NCBI GenBank assembly: GCA_964505725.1
Contig: CAZDJK010000068.1
Location: forward strand, 1-13,571
Length of the DNA: 13,571 bases
Origin: CAVRJC01 sp964505725
GTDB taxonomy: Bacteria; Actinomycetota; Acidimicrobiia; IMCC26256; DASPTH01
Direction of reading: 5' to 3'
The position numbers and the translations under genes were made by a program. The notes below the pieces were generated by a model, which saw only the letters and a list, made by a program, of their open reading frames with translations, was not told where the DNA came from and did no database searches. This document shows positions 7,098 through 13,571 of the stretch, one piece after another. Every line of letters starts with the position of its first letter. Position 1 is the stretch's first letter.

Positions 7098-8746
7098 CGG
7101 GCCGCCCTCTCCGCGGTGTCATGCGCGGCGGCCAGGAGCTCGGACGCGTGACGGCGCGCGTGTGCCGACTCGCCGACGCCGGCCAGCATGCGCGAGAGCT
7201 CGGCGACGCGCTCGTCGGCCGTCAGCACGCGCGCGCGGGCCACGGTCCGCAGTCCGTCCACCCCGTCCGGCACTCCCGCCTCTTCCACCACAGCCTTTTC
7301 CACCACGACGTGCGTGTCGGCATACGCAGCCACCTGCGCCAGGTGCGTGACGCACAGCACCTGGTGCCGCCGCGCCAGCGTCGCCAGGAGGTGCCCGACA
7401 GCTCCTCCCGCTTCCCCACCGATCCCGGCGTCGACCTCGTCGAACACGAGCGTGGGCGGCGCGGCGGTCAACACCACGCGGACCGCCAGCATCGCACGTG
7501 AGAGCTCGCCGCCGGACGCGGCCCGGGCCAGAGGTCGGAACGGCTCGCCGGGATTCGCCGCGAGGAGGAACGTCACCCGGTCGGCGCCGTCGTCGGTGCG
7601 CTCCCCCGGCTCGACCGCGACCCTGAGGGAGGCGTCCGTCATCGCCAGGCTGCGGAGATGGTCCTCGACCGCCGCCGCGAGGCCGGGTGCGGCCTCGATC
7701 CGCGCCGCGCTGAGCTCGGCGGCCGCGGCGTCCTCGAGCCGGCGGGCCCCGGCGACGCGGGCCTCGAGCGCCGCCGCCCGTGCCTCGTAACCCTCGAGCT
7801 CGCCGAGCCGGCGGCGCACGTCCTCGCCGTACGCGACCACGGCTGCGAGCGTGTCGCCGTACTTGCGTTCGAGCTCGCGCAGCTCGCGCCGGCGAGCCTG
7901 TACACCGGCCAGGCGATCCGGGTCCTCGCTGACGGCCTCGGCGGCGCGCCGGACGTCGCGTGCCACGTCATCGACGTCCGCCTGGAGGGCCCGGATGCGC
8001 TCGGTGACATCCGCGAGCGGCCGTCTCGTCGCGAGCGCGGCCACCGCGTCACCCAACGCATCCATGGCGTGCTCGGCGAGGGCGTCGCGTGCGATCCCGA
8101 GCGCCTCGCGCACCGCCACCGCGTCGGCGAGCAACGCCTCCTCGGCTTCGAGCGCCACGTCCTCACCCGGGTCGTCGATGCCCGCGCGCGCGATCTCGTC
8201 GAGCTGGAACCGCAGCAGGTCGACCTCGCGCGCTCGTGCGTGCGCGTCACCGCCGAGGTCCTCGAGGAGCACCTCCGCCTCGTGGCCGTCGGCGCGCGCG
8301 GCCCGGTAGCGGGCGAGCGCGCCGGCGGCAGTGGAGCCGGCCCACCGGTCGAGCGCGGCGCGTTGCACGGCGGGGTCGAGGAGCGACTGGTGCGCGTGCT
8401 GACCGTGCAGATCGACGAAGTGCCGCCCGCGCTCGCTCAGCTCGGTGGCCGTGGCCAGCCGGCCGTCGATGTAGGCGCGGCTGCGGCCGTCGCCCGGCAC
8501 CACCCGCCCGAGCACGGTCTCGTCGTCGGGCTCGTCACCGACGAAGCGTCCTTCGACGCGTGCGTCGCGGGCACCTTCACGCACGAGCGCGCCGTCGGCC
8601 CGCCCGCCCACGAGCAGCTCGATGGCCTCGACGAGCAGGGTCTTGCCCGCGCCGGTCTCCCCCGTGATCACGGTGAACCCATCGCCGAGGAGGAGGTCGA
8701 GATCGGCCACGATCCCGAGATCGGCGACGTGCAGCTCGGCCAGCAC
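7094..8746 (-). CDS. recN: DNA repair protein RecN (SMC-like ATPase)
   Basis: RecN is a cytoplasmic SMC-family ATPase that gathers at double-strand breaks and helps recombinational repair. The ends carry the ATPase: Walker A GETGAGKT (29-36), the ABC signature SGGELS (about 411-416), Walker B LVFDEVDAGIGG (about 433-445) and CVTHLAQVAAYAD (about 465-477), which is diagnostic of RecN. Between them lie long charged helices rich in Glu, Arg and Ala, the two short coiled-coil arms. At 550 aa it has the usual length. I place the start at GTG 8746 because the protein then begins (M)LAELHVADLG, matching the family's ML-EL start, and GGGGA lies upstream at suitable distance; GTG 8761 would add five residues. 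It follows nadK by 19 nt and is coupled to steA. Confidence 0.97.
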   Translation of the reverse strand: MLAELHVADLGIVADLDLLLGDGFTVITGETGAGKTLLVEAIELLVGGRADGALVREGARDARVEGRFVGDEPDDETVLGRVVPGDGRSRAYIDGRLATATELSERGRHFVDLHGQHAHQSLLDPAVQRAALDRWAGSTAAGALARYRAARADGHEAEVLLEDLGGDAHARAREVDLLRFQLDEIARAGIDDPGEDVALEAEEALLADAVAVREALGIARDALAEHAMDALGDAVAALATRRPLADVTERIRALQADVDDVARDVRRAAEAVSEDPDRLAGVQARRRELRELERKYGDTLAAVVAYGEDVRRRLGELEGYEARAAALEARVAGARRLEDAAAAELSAARIEAAPGLAAAVEDHLRSLAMTDASLRVAVEPGERTDDGADRVTFLLAANPGEPFRPLARAASGGELSRAMLAVRVVLTAAPPTLVFDEVDAGIGGEAGGAVGHLLATLARRHQVLCVTHLAQVAAYADTHVVVEKAVVEEAGVPDGVDGLRTVARARVLTADERVAELSRMLAGVGESAHARRHASELLAAAHDTAERAAR

Positions 8747-8765
8747 GGACCGCGTCCCCACCCGC

Positions 8766-9593
8766 TCAGCGGTCGGAGAGGCCGAACTTGGCCTTCAGGA
8801 TCTGGTGGAAGTCGCGCGCGCCGAACGTGACGATGCGCGCGGGGTGGCTGCCTCCCGTGCACGTGACCGCGTCGCCGGCGGCGAGCTCGCCCAGCTCGCG
8901 GCCGTCGGCGGTGAGCACGACGCTGCGCTCGTCCAACACCTGGAACCGCACCGACTCATCGGCGTCGAGCACGAGCGCGCGGTCGAACAGCATGTGCGGC
9001 GACACCGGAGTGAGCAGCAGGCAACGGAGGCGGGGCGACACGATCGGGCCCCGGGCGGAGAAGGAGTAGGCGGTCGAGCCGGTCGGTGTGGCCACGATCA
9101 CGCCGTCTGCGGCGTACGTCGTGAAGAAGCTGCCGTTGATCTCCACGCCGAGGCGCGCCAGGCGGCCGGTGTGGACCTTCTCGACGACCGCCTCGTTCAG
9201 CGCGTGCCAACGACCTCCGGCGGGGCCGCTCGACTCCACGGTGATCTCCAGCACCATGCGCTCGACCACCTCGAAGTCACCCTGCACCACCCGGTCCAGC
9301 AGCGCGGGCAGCTCCTCGGGCTCGACGTCGGTGAGGTAGCCGAGCTGGCCGACGTTCACGCCGAGCACGGGGACGCCGGCATCGTAGGCGAGGTCGACCG
9401 TGCGCAGCATCGTGCCGTCGCCGCCGAGCGAGATCACGACGTCGACCGCCGCCGCGAAGCTCTCGTCCACCCCGGCGTCGGCTACACGCACGTCGACGCC
9501 CCTCCCCGTGAGCTGTGCCGCGACCGCGGCCGCCAGGTCGGCGGCCTCGAGCCGATCGGGGTGGGTCACGATGCCGATCGTGCGCGCGCTCAT
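8766..9593 (-). CDS. nadK: ATP-dependent NAD kinase
   Basis: Phosphorylates NAD to NADP in the cytoplasm; it is the only route to NADP in most bacteria. The 275-aa protein shows GGDGTMLR (57-64), the ATP and metal loop with the catalytic Asp; NVGQLGYLTD (80-89); NEAVVEK (133-139), the NAD-binding segment; and DGVIVATPTGSTAYSFSARGPIVSP (163-187), the second conserved core. Length is close to the usual 270-310 aa. The ATG at 9593 gives MSARTIGIVTHPDR, a normal start strand; the frame stays open to 9677, but those codons lie inside tlyA. It begins 13 nt after the tlyA stop and has no strong ribosome binding site of its own, so it may depend on coupling. The order tlyA-nadK-recN is one of the best conserved in Gram-positive genomes. 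Confidence 0.98.
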   Translation of the reverse strand: MSARTIGIVTHPDRLEAADLAAAVAAQLTGRGVDVRVADAGVDESFAAAVDVVISLGGDGTMLRTVDLAYDAGVPVLGVNVGQLGYLTDVEPEELPALLDRVVQGDFEVVERMVLEITVESSGPAGGRWHALNEAVVEKVHTGRLARLGVEINGSFFTTYAADGVIVATPTGSTAYSFSARGPIVSPRLRCLLLTPVSPHMLFDRALVLDADESVRFQVLDERSVVLTADGRELGELAAGDAVTCTGGSHPARIVTFGARDFHQILKAKFGLSDR

Positions 9594-9606
9594 GACGGAG
9601 GCGTCG

Positions 9607-10398
9607 TCATCGGTGCGCTTCGCGCACCGCGGCCACCAGCGCGGAGTCGGGTGCCCGCGGGCCCGAGCGCGCGCCACGAACGAGGAATTCGACGTTGCCG
9701 TCGGCCCCGCGCAAGGGCGACGGCATCACCTCCGACACCGAGACGCCGCGGTCGGCGAGGCCCTCCACCACTTCGGCGAGCACCGCGTGGTGTACCTCGG
9801 CGTCGCGCACGACACCGCCCTTGCCGACGCGGGCGCGCCCGGCCTCGAACTGCGGCTTGACGAGCAGGACGAAGTCGGCCCCGGGGAGCGCGCACGAGAC
9901 GAGCGCCGGCGCGACGGTGACGAGTGAGATGAACGACACGTCCGCGACTACGAGATCGACCGCGCCGCCGACGCCGGACGCGTCGAGGTGACGCGCGTTC
10001 GTCCGTTCGAGCAGTGTCACCCGATCGTCAGTGCGGAGCGACCACGCGAGCTGACCGTGCCCGACGTCGACCGCGACCACGTGCGCGGCGCCCGCCTGCA
10101 GCAGGCAATCGGTGAACCCGCCGGTCGAGGCGCCGACGTCGAGGGCCCGGCGACCGACGACGGGCAGCGCGAACCGCCCGAGGGCCGCGGCCAGCTTGTC
10201 ACCGCCCCGCGACACGTAGCGCGAGGGCGCCCGGGCCACCCGGATGGCGTCGCCGGGCTCGACGAGGCGCGCAGGAGCGTTGGCGGGGCTCCCGGAGACC
10301 AGCACCCGCCCGGCGACGATCGCCTCGACCGCCTGCGACCGGCTCGCGAGCAGTCCACGACGCACCAGCTCGGCATCCAGCCGCCGACGGACCTTCAT
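9607..10398 (-). CDS. tlyA: TlyA family 2'-O-ribose rRNA methyltransferase
   Basis: TlyA in mycobacteria methylates 16S C1409 and 23S C1920, which raises sensitivity to capreomycin. This 263-aa protein has an N-terminal S4 RNA-binding domain (about 2-62, RRRLDAELVRRGLLASRS then GRVLVSG), the linker RYVSRGGDKL, and an FtsJ-type methyltransferase domain: SAM motif LDVGASTGGFTDCLL (86-100), D111 at the end of the next strand, VADVSF (151-156) and LVKPQFE (179-185). The catalytic set K68, D153, K181 and E237 matches K69, D154, K182 and E238 of the M. tuberculosis protein, shifted by one. The start is ATG 10398, giving MKVRRRLDAEL; in-frame GTG 10470 and ATG 10464 would add a Pro-rich leader made from the upstream repeat and are less likely. 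Confidence 0.96.
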   Translation of the reverse strand: MKVRRRLDAELVRRGLLASRSQAVEAIVAGRVLVSGSPANAPARLVEPGDAIRVARAPSRYVSRGGDKLAAALGRFALPVVGRRALDVGASTGGFTDCLLQAGAAHVVAVDVGHGQLAWSLRTDDRVTLLERTNARHLDASGVGGAVDLVVADVSFISLVTVAPALVSCALPGADFVLLVKPQFEAGRARVGKGGVVRDAEVHHAVLAEVVEGLADRGVSVSEVMPSPLRGADGNVEFLVRGARSGPRAPDSALVAAVREAHR

Positions 10399-10411
10399 CC
10401 ACTGAGGATAT

Positions 10412-10427
10412 GAGCGAAGCGGTGGCG
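10412..10427. repeat. Direct repeat copy 1 in the tlyA leader
   Basis: GAGCGAAGCGGTGGCG on the plus strand. An identical copy starts 59 bp downstream at 10471. The two copies flank the hairpin at 10430-10444 in the 106-bp gap between tlyA and the HAD gene. Confidence 0.8.
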
Positions 10428-10429
10428 GG

Positions 10430-10444
10430 GCCGGGTATCCCGGC
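10430..10444. promoter_or_regulatory. Perfect 6-bp-stem hairpin upstream of tlyA
   Basis: GCCGGG-TAT-CCCGGC is a perfect inverted repeat with a 3-nt loop. It lies 31 nt before the tlyA start codon on the tlyA transcript. There is no T-run after it on either strand, so it does not look like a standard intrinsic terminator; it may act as an mRNA processing or attenuation structure, an operator, or simply as the core of the surrounding repeat element. Confidence 0.45.
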
Positions 10445-10470
10445 ACCGCAGCCGAGCGACCCATGATCAC

Positions 10471-10486
10471 GAGCGAAGCGGTGGCG
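10471..10486. repeat. Direct repeat copy 2 in the tlyA leader
   Basis: Identical to 10412-10427 (GAGCGAAGCGGTGGCG). It continues into GAGCGAGTGA, a partly degenerate further repeat of the GAGCGA unit. In M. tuberculosis a small gene (Rv1693) occupies the corresponding gap; no comparable independent small gene is evident here. Confidence 0.8.
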
Positions 10487-10504
10487 AGCGAGTGACCGCG
10501 CGTC

Positions 10505-11314
10505 TCAGCCGAAGGCGGCGATGAGCCTGGGGGCGAGGTCGCCGAGGTCGGTGCCCACGAAGGGCGGCGGCGGATCCGGGATCGCCTCGCCTCCAGGTGG
10601 CGCGACCGCAGCCGTCACGCCCGAGAGGACGAGCGCGAACGGCCATCCCAGCGTGTCGGCCATCGCCCCGTCGGTCGACGGACGGTCGCCCACCATCACC
10701 CCGGTCGCGCCGAAACGCGCGTGCACGAGGGCGGCCATCGGCGCCTCGGGCTTGCCCGCGATCTCAGGCGTTCGGCCGGCGGCGGTCGCGACGGCGGCGA
10801 CGATGCTGCCCGCACCCGGGAGCAACCCGCCGGTCACGGGATAGGTTGCATCCGCGTTCGTCGCGACGAAGCGGGCACCGGCGCGGACGAGCGCCGACGC
10901 GTGGTCGAGGATCGCGAAGTCGAAGTCGCGGTGGAACCCGACAACCACCGCGTCGGCGGGTGGTTCACGCACGCCGACCAGACCCACCGCCGCCAGCGCC
11001 TCGAGGACACCGGGTCCCGCGGCGGCGAACACGCGCGCCCCCCGTGGCAGCGATCCCTCCAGGAGTGCCGCGGCCGCCAGCGCGCTCGTGATCACCTCGT
11101 CGCCCGCGGCGGGCACGCCCGCGCGCTCCAGCTTGGCGACCACGTCGCCCACCGGCAGGCTCGAGTTGTTGGAGAGGAAGGCGACCCGCAGCCCCGCGTC
11201 GCGGAGACGGCCCACCGCCGCGGTCGCGGCGGGGATCGGATCGTCGCCCCGCCACAGGACTCCGTCGAGGTCGCAGCACACGACCGGCGTCGCGCCGGGG
11301 ACCGCCGCCGTCAT
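10505..11314 (-). CDS. NagD-like HAD phosphatase (Rv1692-type glycerol-3-phosphate phosphatase)
   Basis: Cytoplasmic haloacid dehalogenase superfamily phosphatase of subclass IIA, 269 aa, normal length. Motif I is CDLDGVLWRGDDPIPAA with nucleophile D15 and general acid D17; motif II SNNSS (48-52); the substrate-recognition part has TNADATYPVTGGLLPGAGS (152-170); motif III Lys is in AGKPE (186-190); motif IV is MVGDRPSTDGAMA (207-219). The common GDRLDTD reads GDRPSTDG here, but D210 and D215 are kept. By position it corresponds to Rv1692, reported as a glycerol-3-phosphate phosphatase that recycles phospholipid head groups; the same activity is plausible but not proven, since p-nitrophenylphosphatase and phosphoglycolate phosphatase relatives share these motifs. 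The ATG at 11314 overlaps the TPR gene stop by 4 nt (ATGA), so the two are coupled. Confidence 0.92.
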   Translation of the reverse strand: MTAAVPGATPVVCCDLDGVLWRGDDPIPAATAAVGRLRDAGLRVAFLSNNSSLPVGDVVAKLERAGVPAAGDEVITSALAAAALLEGSLPRGARVFAAAGPGVLEALAAVGLVGVREPPADAVVVGFHRDFDFAILDHASALVRAGARFVATNADATYPVTGGLLPGAGSIVAAVATAAGRTPEIAGKPEAPMAALVHARFGATGVMVGDRPSTDGAMADTLGWPFALVLSGVTAAVAPPGGEAIPDPPPPFVGTDLGDLAPRLIAAFG

Positions 11315-11673
11315 CCGTTCTCGTCGACGATCCGGGCGAGGGCACGGCGGTAGTCATCGTTCGCCGGGCGCATGGCCACGGCGAGCTTGAGGTGCCGGCG
11401 CGCGCCGAGACGGTCGCCCTGGCGGGCCAGGCAGAGGCCGAGCCCGAAATGCGCATAGTCATTCACGGGGTCGATCTCGACCGCGCGGGCGAACTCGTCC
11501 CGGGCCGCGGGGAACCGACCCGTCCGGAAGTAGGCGCGGGCGAGGGTCTCCCGGACCGAGCCCTGGTCGGGCTCGAGGTCGCGGGCGCGCTCGAGCAGCA
11601 CCACAGCCGCGTGTGGGTTCTCCTCCGCGAGGAGGCGGGAGCCCTCCTGGAACGACTCGTATGCGGACTTCAT
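11311..11673 (-). CDS. Small tetratricopeptide-repeat protein (Rv1691 position)
   Basis: A 120-aa soluble protein made almost entirely of three TPR units (about 5-37, 39-71 and 73-105), with repeat consensus such as GSRLLAEENPHAAVVLLERARDLEP, LARAYFRTGRFPAARDEFARAVEIDP and LGLCLARQGDRLGARRHLKLAVAMRP. There is no signal peptide or membrane span, so it is probably a cytoplasmic protein-protein adaptor. It holds the position of Rv1691 in M. tuberculosis but is clearly shorter. The start is the ATG at 11673, with AGAGAGG 7 nt upstream, one of the clearer ribosome binding sites in this window, which fits it being the first gene of the operon. Its stop overlaps the start of the HAD gene. Partner and role are unknown. 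Confidence 0.9.
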   Translation of the reverse strand: MKSAYESFQEGSRLLAEENPHAAVVLLERARDLEPDQGSVRETLARAYFRTGRFPAARDEFARAVEIDPVNDYAHFGLGLCLARQGDRLGARRHLKLAVAMRPANDDYRRALARIVDENG

Positions 11674-11680
11674 GGCATCG

Positions 11681-11687
11681 CCTCTCT
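11681..11687 (-). promoter_or_regulatory. Ribosome binding site of the TPR gene
   Basis: AGAGAGG on the minus strand, 7 nt before the ATG at 11673-11671. It supports that start and marks the head of the minus-strand gene series. Confidence 0.6.
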
Positions 11688-11692
11688 ACGAT
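11687..11692 (+). promoter_or_regulatory. Candidate -10 element for the DUF1015 gene
   Basis: TACGAT fits TAnnnT and would start a transcript near 11699, about 30 nt before the GTG at 11731. No clear -35 box is seen, and it overlaps the ribosome binding site of the divergent TPR gene on the other strand. The whole divergent gap is only 57 bp. Confidence 0.28.
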
Positions 11693-11730
11693 GCGTGCGA
11701 CCCAGACGACTGCCACTCCGAAGCGCGCCG

Positions 11731-12936
11731 GTGCCCGACTTTCTTCCCTTCCCCGGAATTCGATACGCGCAGGACCACGACCTGTCGGCGGTGTGCGCCC
11801 CACCCTACGACGTGATCGATCCGGCCGAACGCGACGCGCTGCTCCGGCGCGACGAGCACAACTCGGTGAGGCTCATCCTCCCCGACACCTACGTGCAGGC
11901 CGCCGGCGCGTTCCGCAGCTGGCAGACCGAGGGCGTGCTCGTCGCCGATGACGGACCCTCCTACTCGCTCTACCGCATGACCTACGCGGACCACGACGGG
12001 TCCGAGCGCGCCACCACGGGTGTCATCGGGGCGTTGGCCGTCGACGGCGCGGCGGGCGAGATCCTCCCCCACGAGGAGACGCTCGCCCGGGCGAAGCAGG
12101 ACCGGCTCGAGCTGCTACGGGCGACGCGTGCGAACCTCGACCCGATCTGGGGCCTCTCACTCGCCCCCGGGCTCTCCCGGCTCCTCCGCACCGAGGCGCG
12201 GCCCGACGCGGTGTGCCGCGACGACGACGGCACCCGCCACGAGCTCTTCCGCGCCCGGGATCCCGCGCTGCTCGCGGCCATCGCCGACGCGGTCGGCCCG
12301 CGGCCGCTCGTGCTGGCCGACGGCCACCACCGCCTCGAGACCGCACGCGCCTACCGCCGCGAGCGGGCGGACGCCGGCGCCGACGACCCCGGCGCGGACT
12401 TCGTGATGGCGTTCGTGGTCGAGCTGGCACCGGAGCAGCTCGACGTGCGCGCGATCCATCGGCTGCTGCGGGGCCCCGCCGCGACCGCCCTCCGCGACTC
12501 GCTCGACGATCGCTTCGACGTCACGCCGACGGGGCCGATCTCGCCCGCGGGGGTCGCCGCGCTCGAGCGTGCGATGGCCGAGCACGGTGCGCTCGGCCTC
12601 ATCGACACCGCCGGCCTCGCCCTGCTCCGTCCGCGCCCGGAGCTCGAGTCGGCGCTGCGATCGCTGCCGCCCGCGGTACGCGACGTGGATGCGTCGCGTT
12701 TCGAGCTGGGTGTGGTGCCGCTCCTGACGGATACCGAGGTCGGCTACCGGCACGACGCCGCCGCGGTCGCGGGGGCAGTGGCCGACGGCGCGGCCGACGC
12801 CGCGGTGCTCCTCCGGCCGGTCGGGGTCGACCGGATCCGCGCCGCCGCCGAGGCGGGGTTGCGCTTCCCGCAGAAGACCACCTTCTTCGCGCCCAAGCCG
12901 CGCACGGGGATGGTGTTCCGCAGCCTCGACCGCTGA
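11731..12936 (+). CDS. DUF1015 family protein (SpoOJ/ParA-ParB-like annotation in some databases)
   Basis: A 401-aa soluble protein of a widespread bacterial family whose function is not settled. Family marks: start PDFLPFPGIRY with APPYDVID (23-30); DEHNSVRLILPDTY; the block ILPHEETLARAKQDRLELLRATRANLDPIWGL (111-142) with conserved H114, E115, D124, R125 and N135; and VLADGHHRLETARAYRRE (194-211), the most diagnostic motif. Near the end are LRFPQKTTFFAPKPRTGMVFRSL, also typical. Length is usual for the family. There is no signal peptide or membrane span. The start is GTG 11731, chosen because homologues begin a few residues before the PF-G-RY segment; no good ribosome binding site is visible, and the frame is open further upstream inside the TPR gene. 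It diverges from the nine-gene series and is probably a separate transcript. Any enzymatic role here would be a guess. Confidence 0.92.
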   Translation: MPDFLPFPGIRYAQDHDLSAVCAPPYDVIDPAERDALLRRDEHNSVRLILPDTYVQAAGAFRSWQTEGVLVADDGPSYSLYRMTYADHDGSERATTGVIGALAVDGAAGEILPHEETLARAKQDRLELLRATRANLDPIWGLSLAPGLSRLLRTEARPDAVCRDDDGTRHELFRARDPALLAAIADAVGPRPLVLADGHHRLETARAYRRERADAGADDPGADFVMAFVVELAPEQLDVRAIHRLLRGPAATALRDSLDDRFDVTPTGPISPAGVAALERAMAEHGALGLIDTAGLALLRPRPELESALRSLPPAVRDVDASRFELGVVPLLTDTEVGYRHDAAAVAGAVADGAADAAVLLRPVGVDRIRAAAEAGLRFPQKTTFFAPKPRTGMVFRSLDR

Positions 12937-12961
12937 GACGCCGGAGACGCTGGAGACGACG
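12935..12961 (+). repeat. Three 9-bp tandem units at the DUF1015 stop codon
   Basis: GAGACGCCG, GAGACGCTG and GAGACGACG follow one another directly; the first two bases of unit one are the last two of the TGA stop. The remaining bases up to the converging gene's stop at 12987 are GC-rich with an 8-bp palindrome (CGCCGGCG) but no clear terminator. Confidence 0.6.
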
Positions 12962-12986
12962 GGACGACGCGCCGGCGACGCCTGGG

Positions 12987-13571
12987 TCAGGCGACGTCCC
13001 AGGTCGAGCCCGAGGCGAGGAGCGCGGCCAGGTTGCCCGGGCCCTGGCGGTCGACCGCAGTCACGATCTGACGCTGCACGTCGTCCTCGTACGTCGAGCG
13101 GCGCACGTCGCGGAACACGCCGATCGGCGTCGGCATCGTCGGCTGCGACGCGAGCCGCGAGAGGGCGAACGCGAGCGCGGGATCGTTCCGCGACTCGTCG
13201 TGCACGAGCAGCTTCTCCTCGCCGACCTCCGCCACGTCGACGATCTGGCACTCGCCGAACGCGTTCAACATGACGCCGTGCTCGCCGTCGGCGCCGAAGC
13301 GGATCGGCTGCCCGTCGACGAGCTCGATCAGCATGTCGGCGCGCGCTTCCTTGGCCGTGATGCCCTCGAACGCGCCGTCGTTGAACACGTTGCAGTTCTG
13401 GTAGATCTCGATGAACGAGCTGCCCTCGTGCTCGTGGGCGCGCCGGAACATCTCCAACATGTGCTTGCGGTCCATGTCGTGGGTGCGGGCGACGAACGTC
13501 GCCTCGGCACCGAGCGCGACCGAGATCGGGTTGAAGGGCTGGTCGACCGATCCGAACGGGGTCGACTTGGT
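12987..13571 (-). CDS. korB: 2-oxoacid:ferredoxin oxidoreductase beta subunit, C-terminal part (cut by window edge)
   Basis: The last 194 residues of the TPP-binding beta subunit of a 2-oxoacid (probably 2-oxoglutarate) :ferredoxin oxidoreductase, which oxidatively decarboxylates a 2-oxoacid to its acyl-CoA and reduces ferredoxin. The frame is open to the window edge and begins TKSTPFGSVDQPFNPISVAL, followed by GAEATFVARTHDMDRKHM, FIEIYQNCNVFNDGAFEG (53-70) and a C-terminal domain with GIT, LVDGQPIRFG and TMPTPIGVFRDVRR. These are typical of actinobacterial KorB. The CxxC and GDGD TPP motifs would lie upstream, outside the window, as would the alpha subunit gene, usually adjacent. An internal ATG (13475) is not the start, since homology continues above it. 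It converges on the DUF1015 gene, 50 bp apart. The choice of 2-oxoglutarate over pyruvate is inference. Confidence 0.93.
   Translation of the reverse strand, partial: TKSTPFGSVDQPFNPISVALGAEATFVARTHDMDRKHMLEMFRRAHEHEGSSFIEIYQNCNVFNDGAFEGITAKEARADMLIELVDGQPIRFGADGEHGVMLNAFGECQIVDVAEVGEEKLLVHDESRNDPALAFALSRLASQPTMPTPIGVFRDVRRSTYEDDVQRQIVTAVDRQGPGNLAALLASGSTWDVA

Noticed and set aside
5988..8830. Long plus-strand open frames opposite steA, recN and nadK (5988-7151 and 7658-8830)
   Set aside because: Translations are His/Arg/Glu-rich and lack any recognisable motif; the minus strand encodes well-known proteins over the same bases.
10430..10444. Hairpin considered as an intrinsic terminator after the HAD gene
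   Set aside because: The stem is short (6 bp) and no T-run follows on either strand.
10399..10470. Longer TlyA starting at GTG 10470 or ATG 10464
   Set aside because: The added residues come from the repeat/hairpin region, and TlyA proteins begin directly with the S4 domain (M-x-x-RRLD), as from 10398.
12955..12986. Possible bidirectional terminator between DUF1015 and korB
   Set aside because: Only an 8-bp loopless palindrome (CGCCGGCG) is present, with no good stem-loop and no T-run.
1..13571. tRNA, rRNA, CRISPR array, insertion sequence, prophage or toxin-antitoxin genes
   Set aside because: No cloverleaf-like segments, regular spacer-repeat arrays, transposase or integrase motifs were seen; composition is even along the window.

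Overview
The window is high-GC, gene-dense bacterial chromosome with no mobile element, RNA gene or CRISPR array that I can see. The order TPR protein, HAD phosphatase, tlyA, nadK, recN, steA, steB/mctB ... pyrG is the order of Mycobacterium tuberculosis Rv1691-Rv1699. Together with the GTG/TTG starts and the GC-rich third positions, this points to an actinobacterium. The extra genes between steB and pyrG, and the neighbouring 2-oxoacid:ferredoxin oxidoreductase, suggest a deep-branching lineage such as Acidimicrobiia rather than a mycobacterium. That placement is inference.

Layout. The left edge holds the first 96 codons of pyrG (CTP synthase, minus strand), cut by the window. Diverging from it is a GT-C type membrane glycosyltransferase (about 430-1887, plus). 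A nine-gene minus-strand series then reads from 11673 down to 1854: TPR protein, NagD-like HAD phosphatase, a 106-bp gap with a repeat and a hairpin, tlyA, nadK, recN, steA, steB/mctB, a 744-aa membrane protein with a degenerate alkaline-phosphatase-like ectodomain, and an MraY/WecA-type phosphoglycosyltransferase. DUF1015 (11731-12936, plus) diverges from the TPR gene. The right edge is the C-terminal part of a 2-oxoacid:ferredoxin oxidoreductase beta subunit (minus, cut by the window).

How the genes fit together. The TPR-HAD pair and the chain recN, steA, steB, AlkP-like, GPT are joined by 4-nt ATGA or GTGA stop/start overlaps, so they are probably co-transcribed and translationally coupled. 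The upstream half is housekeeping: polar-head phosphate recycling, rRNA methylation, NADP supply and DNA repair. The downstream half (steA, steB, AlkP-like, GPT, with the convergent GT-C gene) looks like a cell-envelope/division module. SteA and SteB are known in Corynebacterium as cell-separation factors. The three extra membrane proteins could build or modify a polyprenyl-linked surface glycan, and this is the least described part of the window.

Other structure. The pyrG leader carries five roughly 11-bp units, each with a purine-rich, Shine-Dalgarno-like core, the last being the real ribosome binding site. The tlyA leader has a 16-bp direct repeat flanking a perfect hairpin. A 9-bp triplicate repeat sits at the DUF1015 stop codon. 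No gene-free stretch exceeds about 140 bp.
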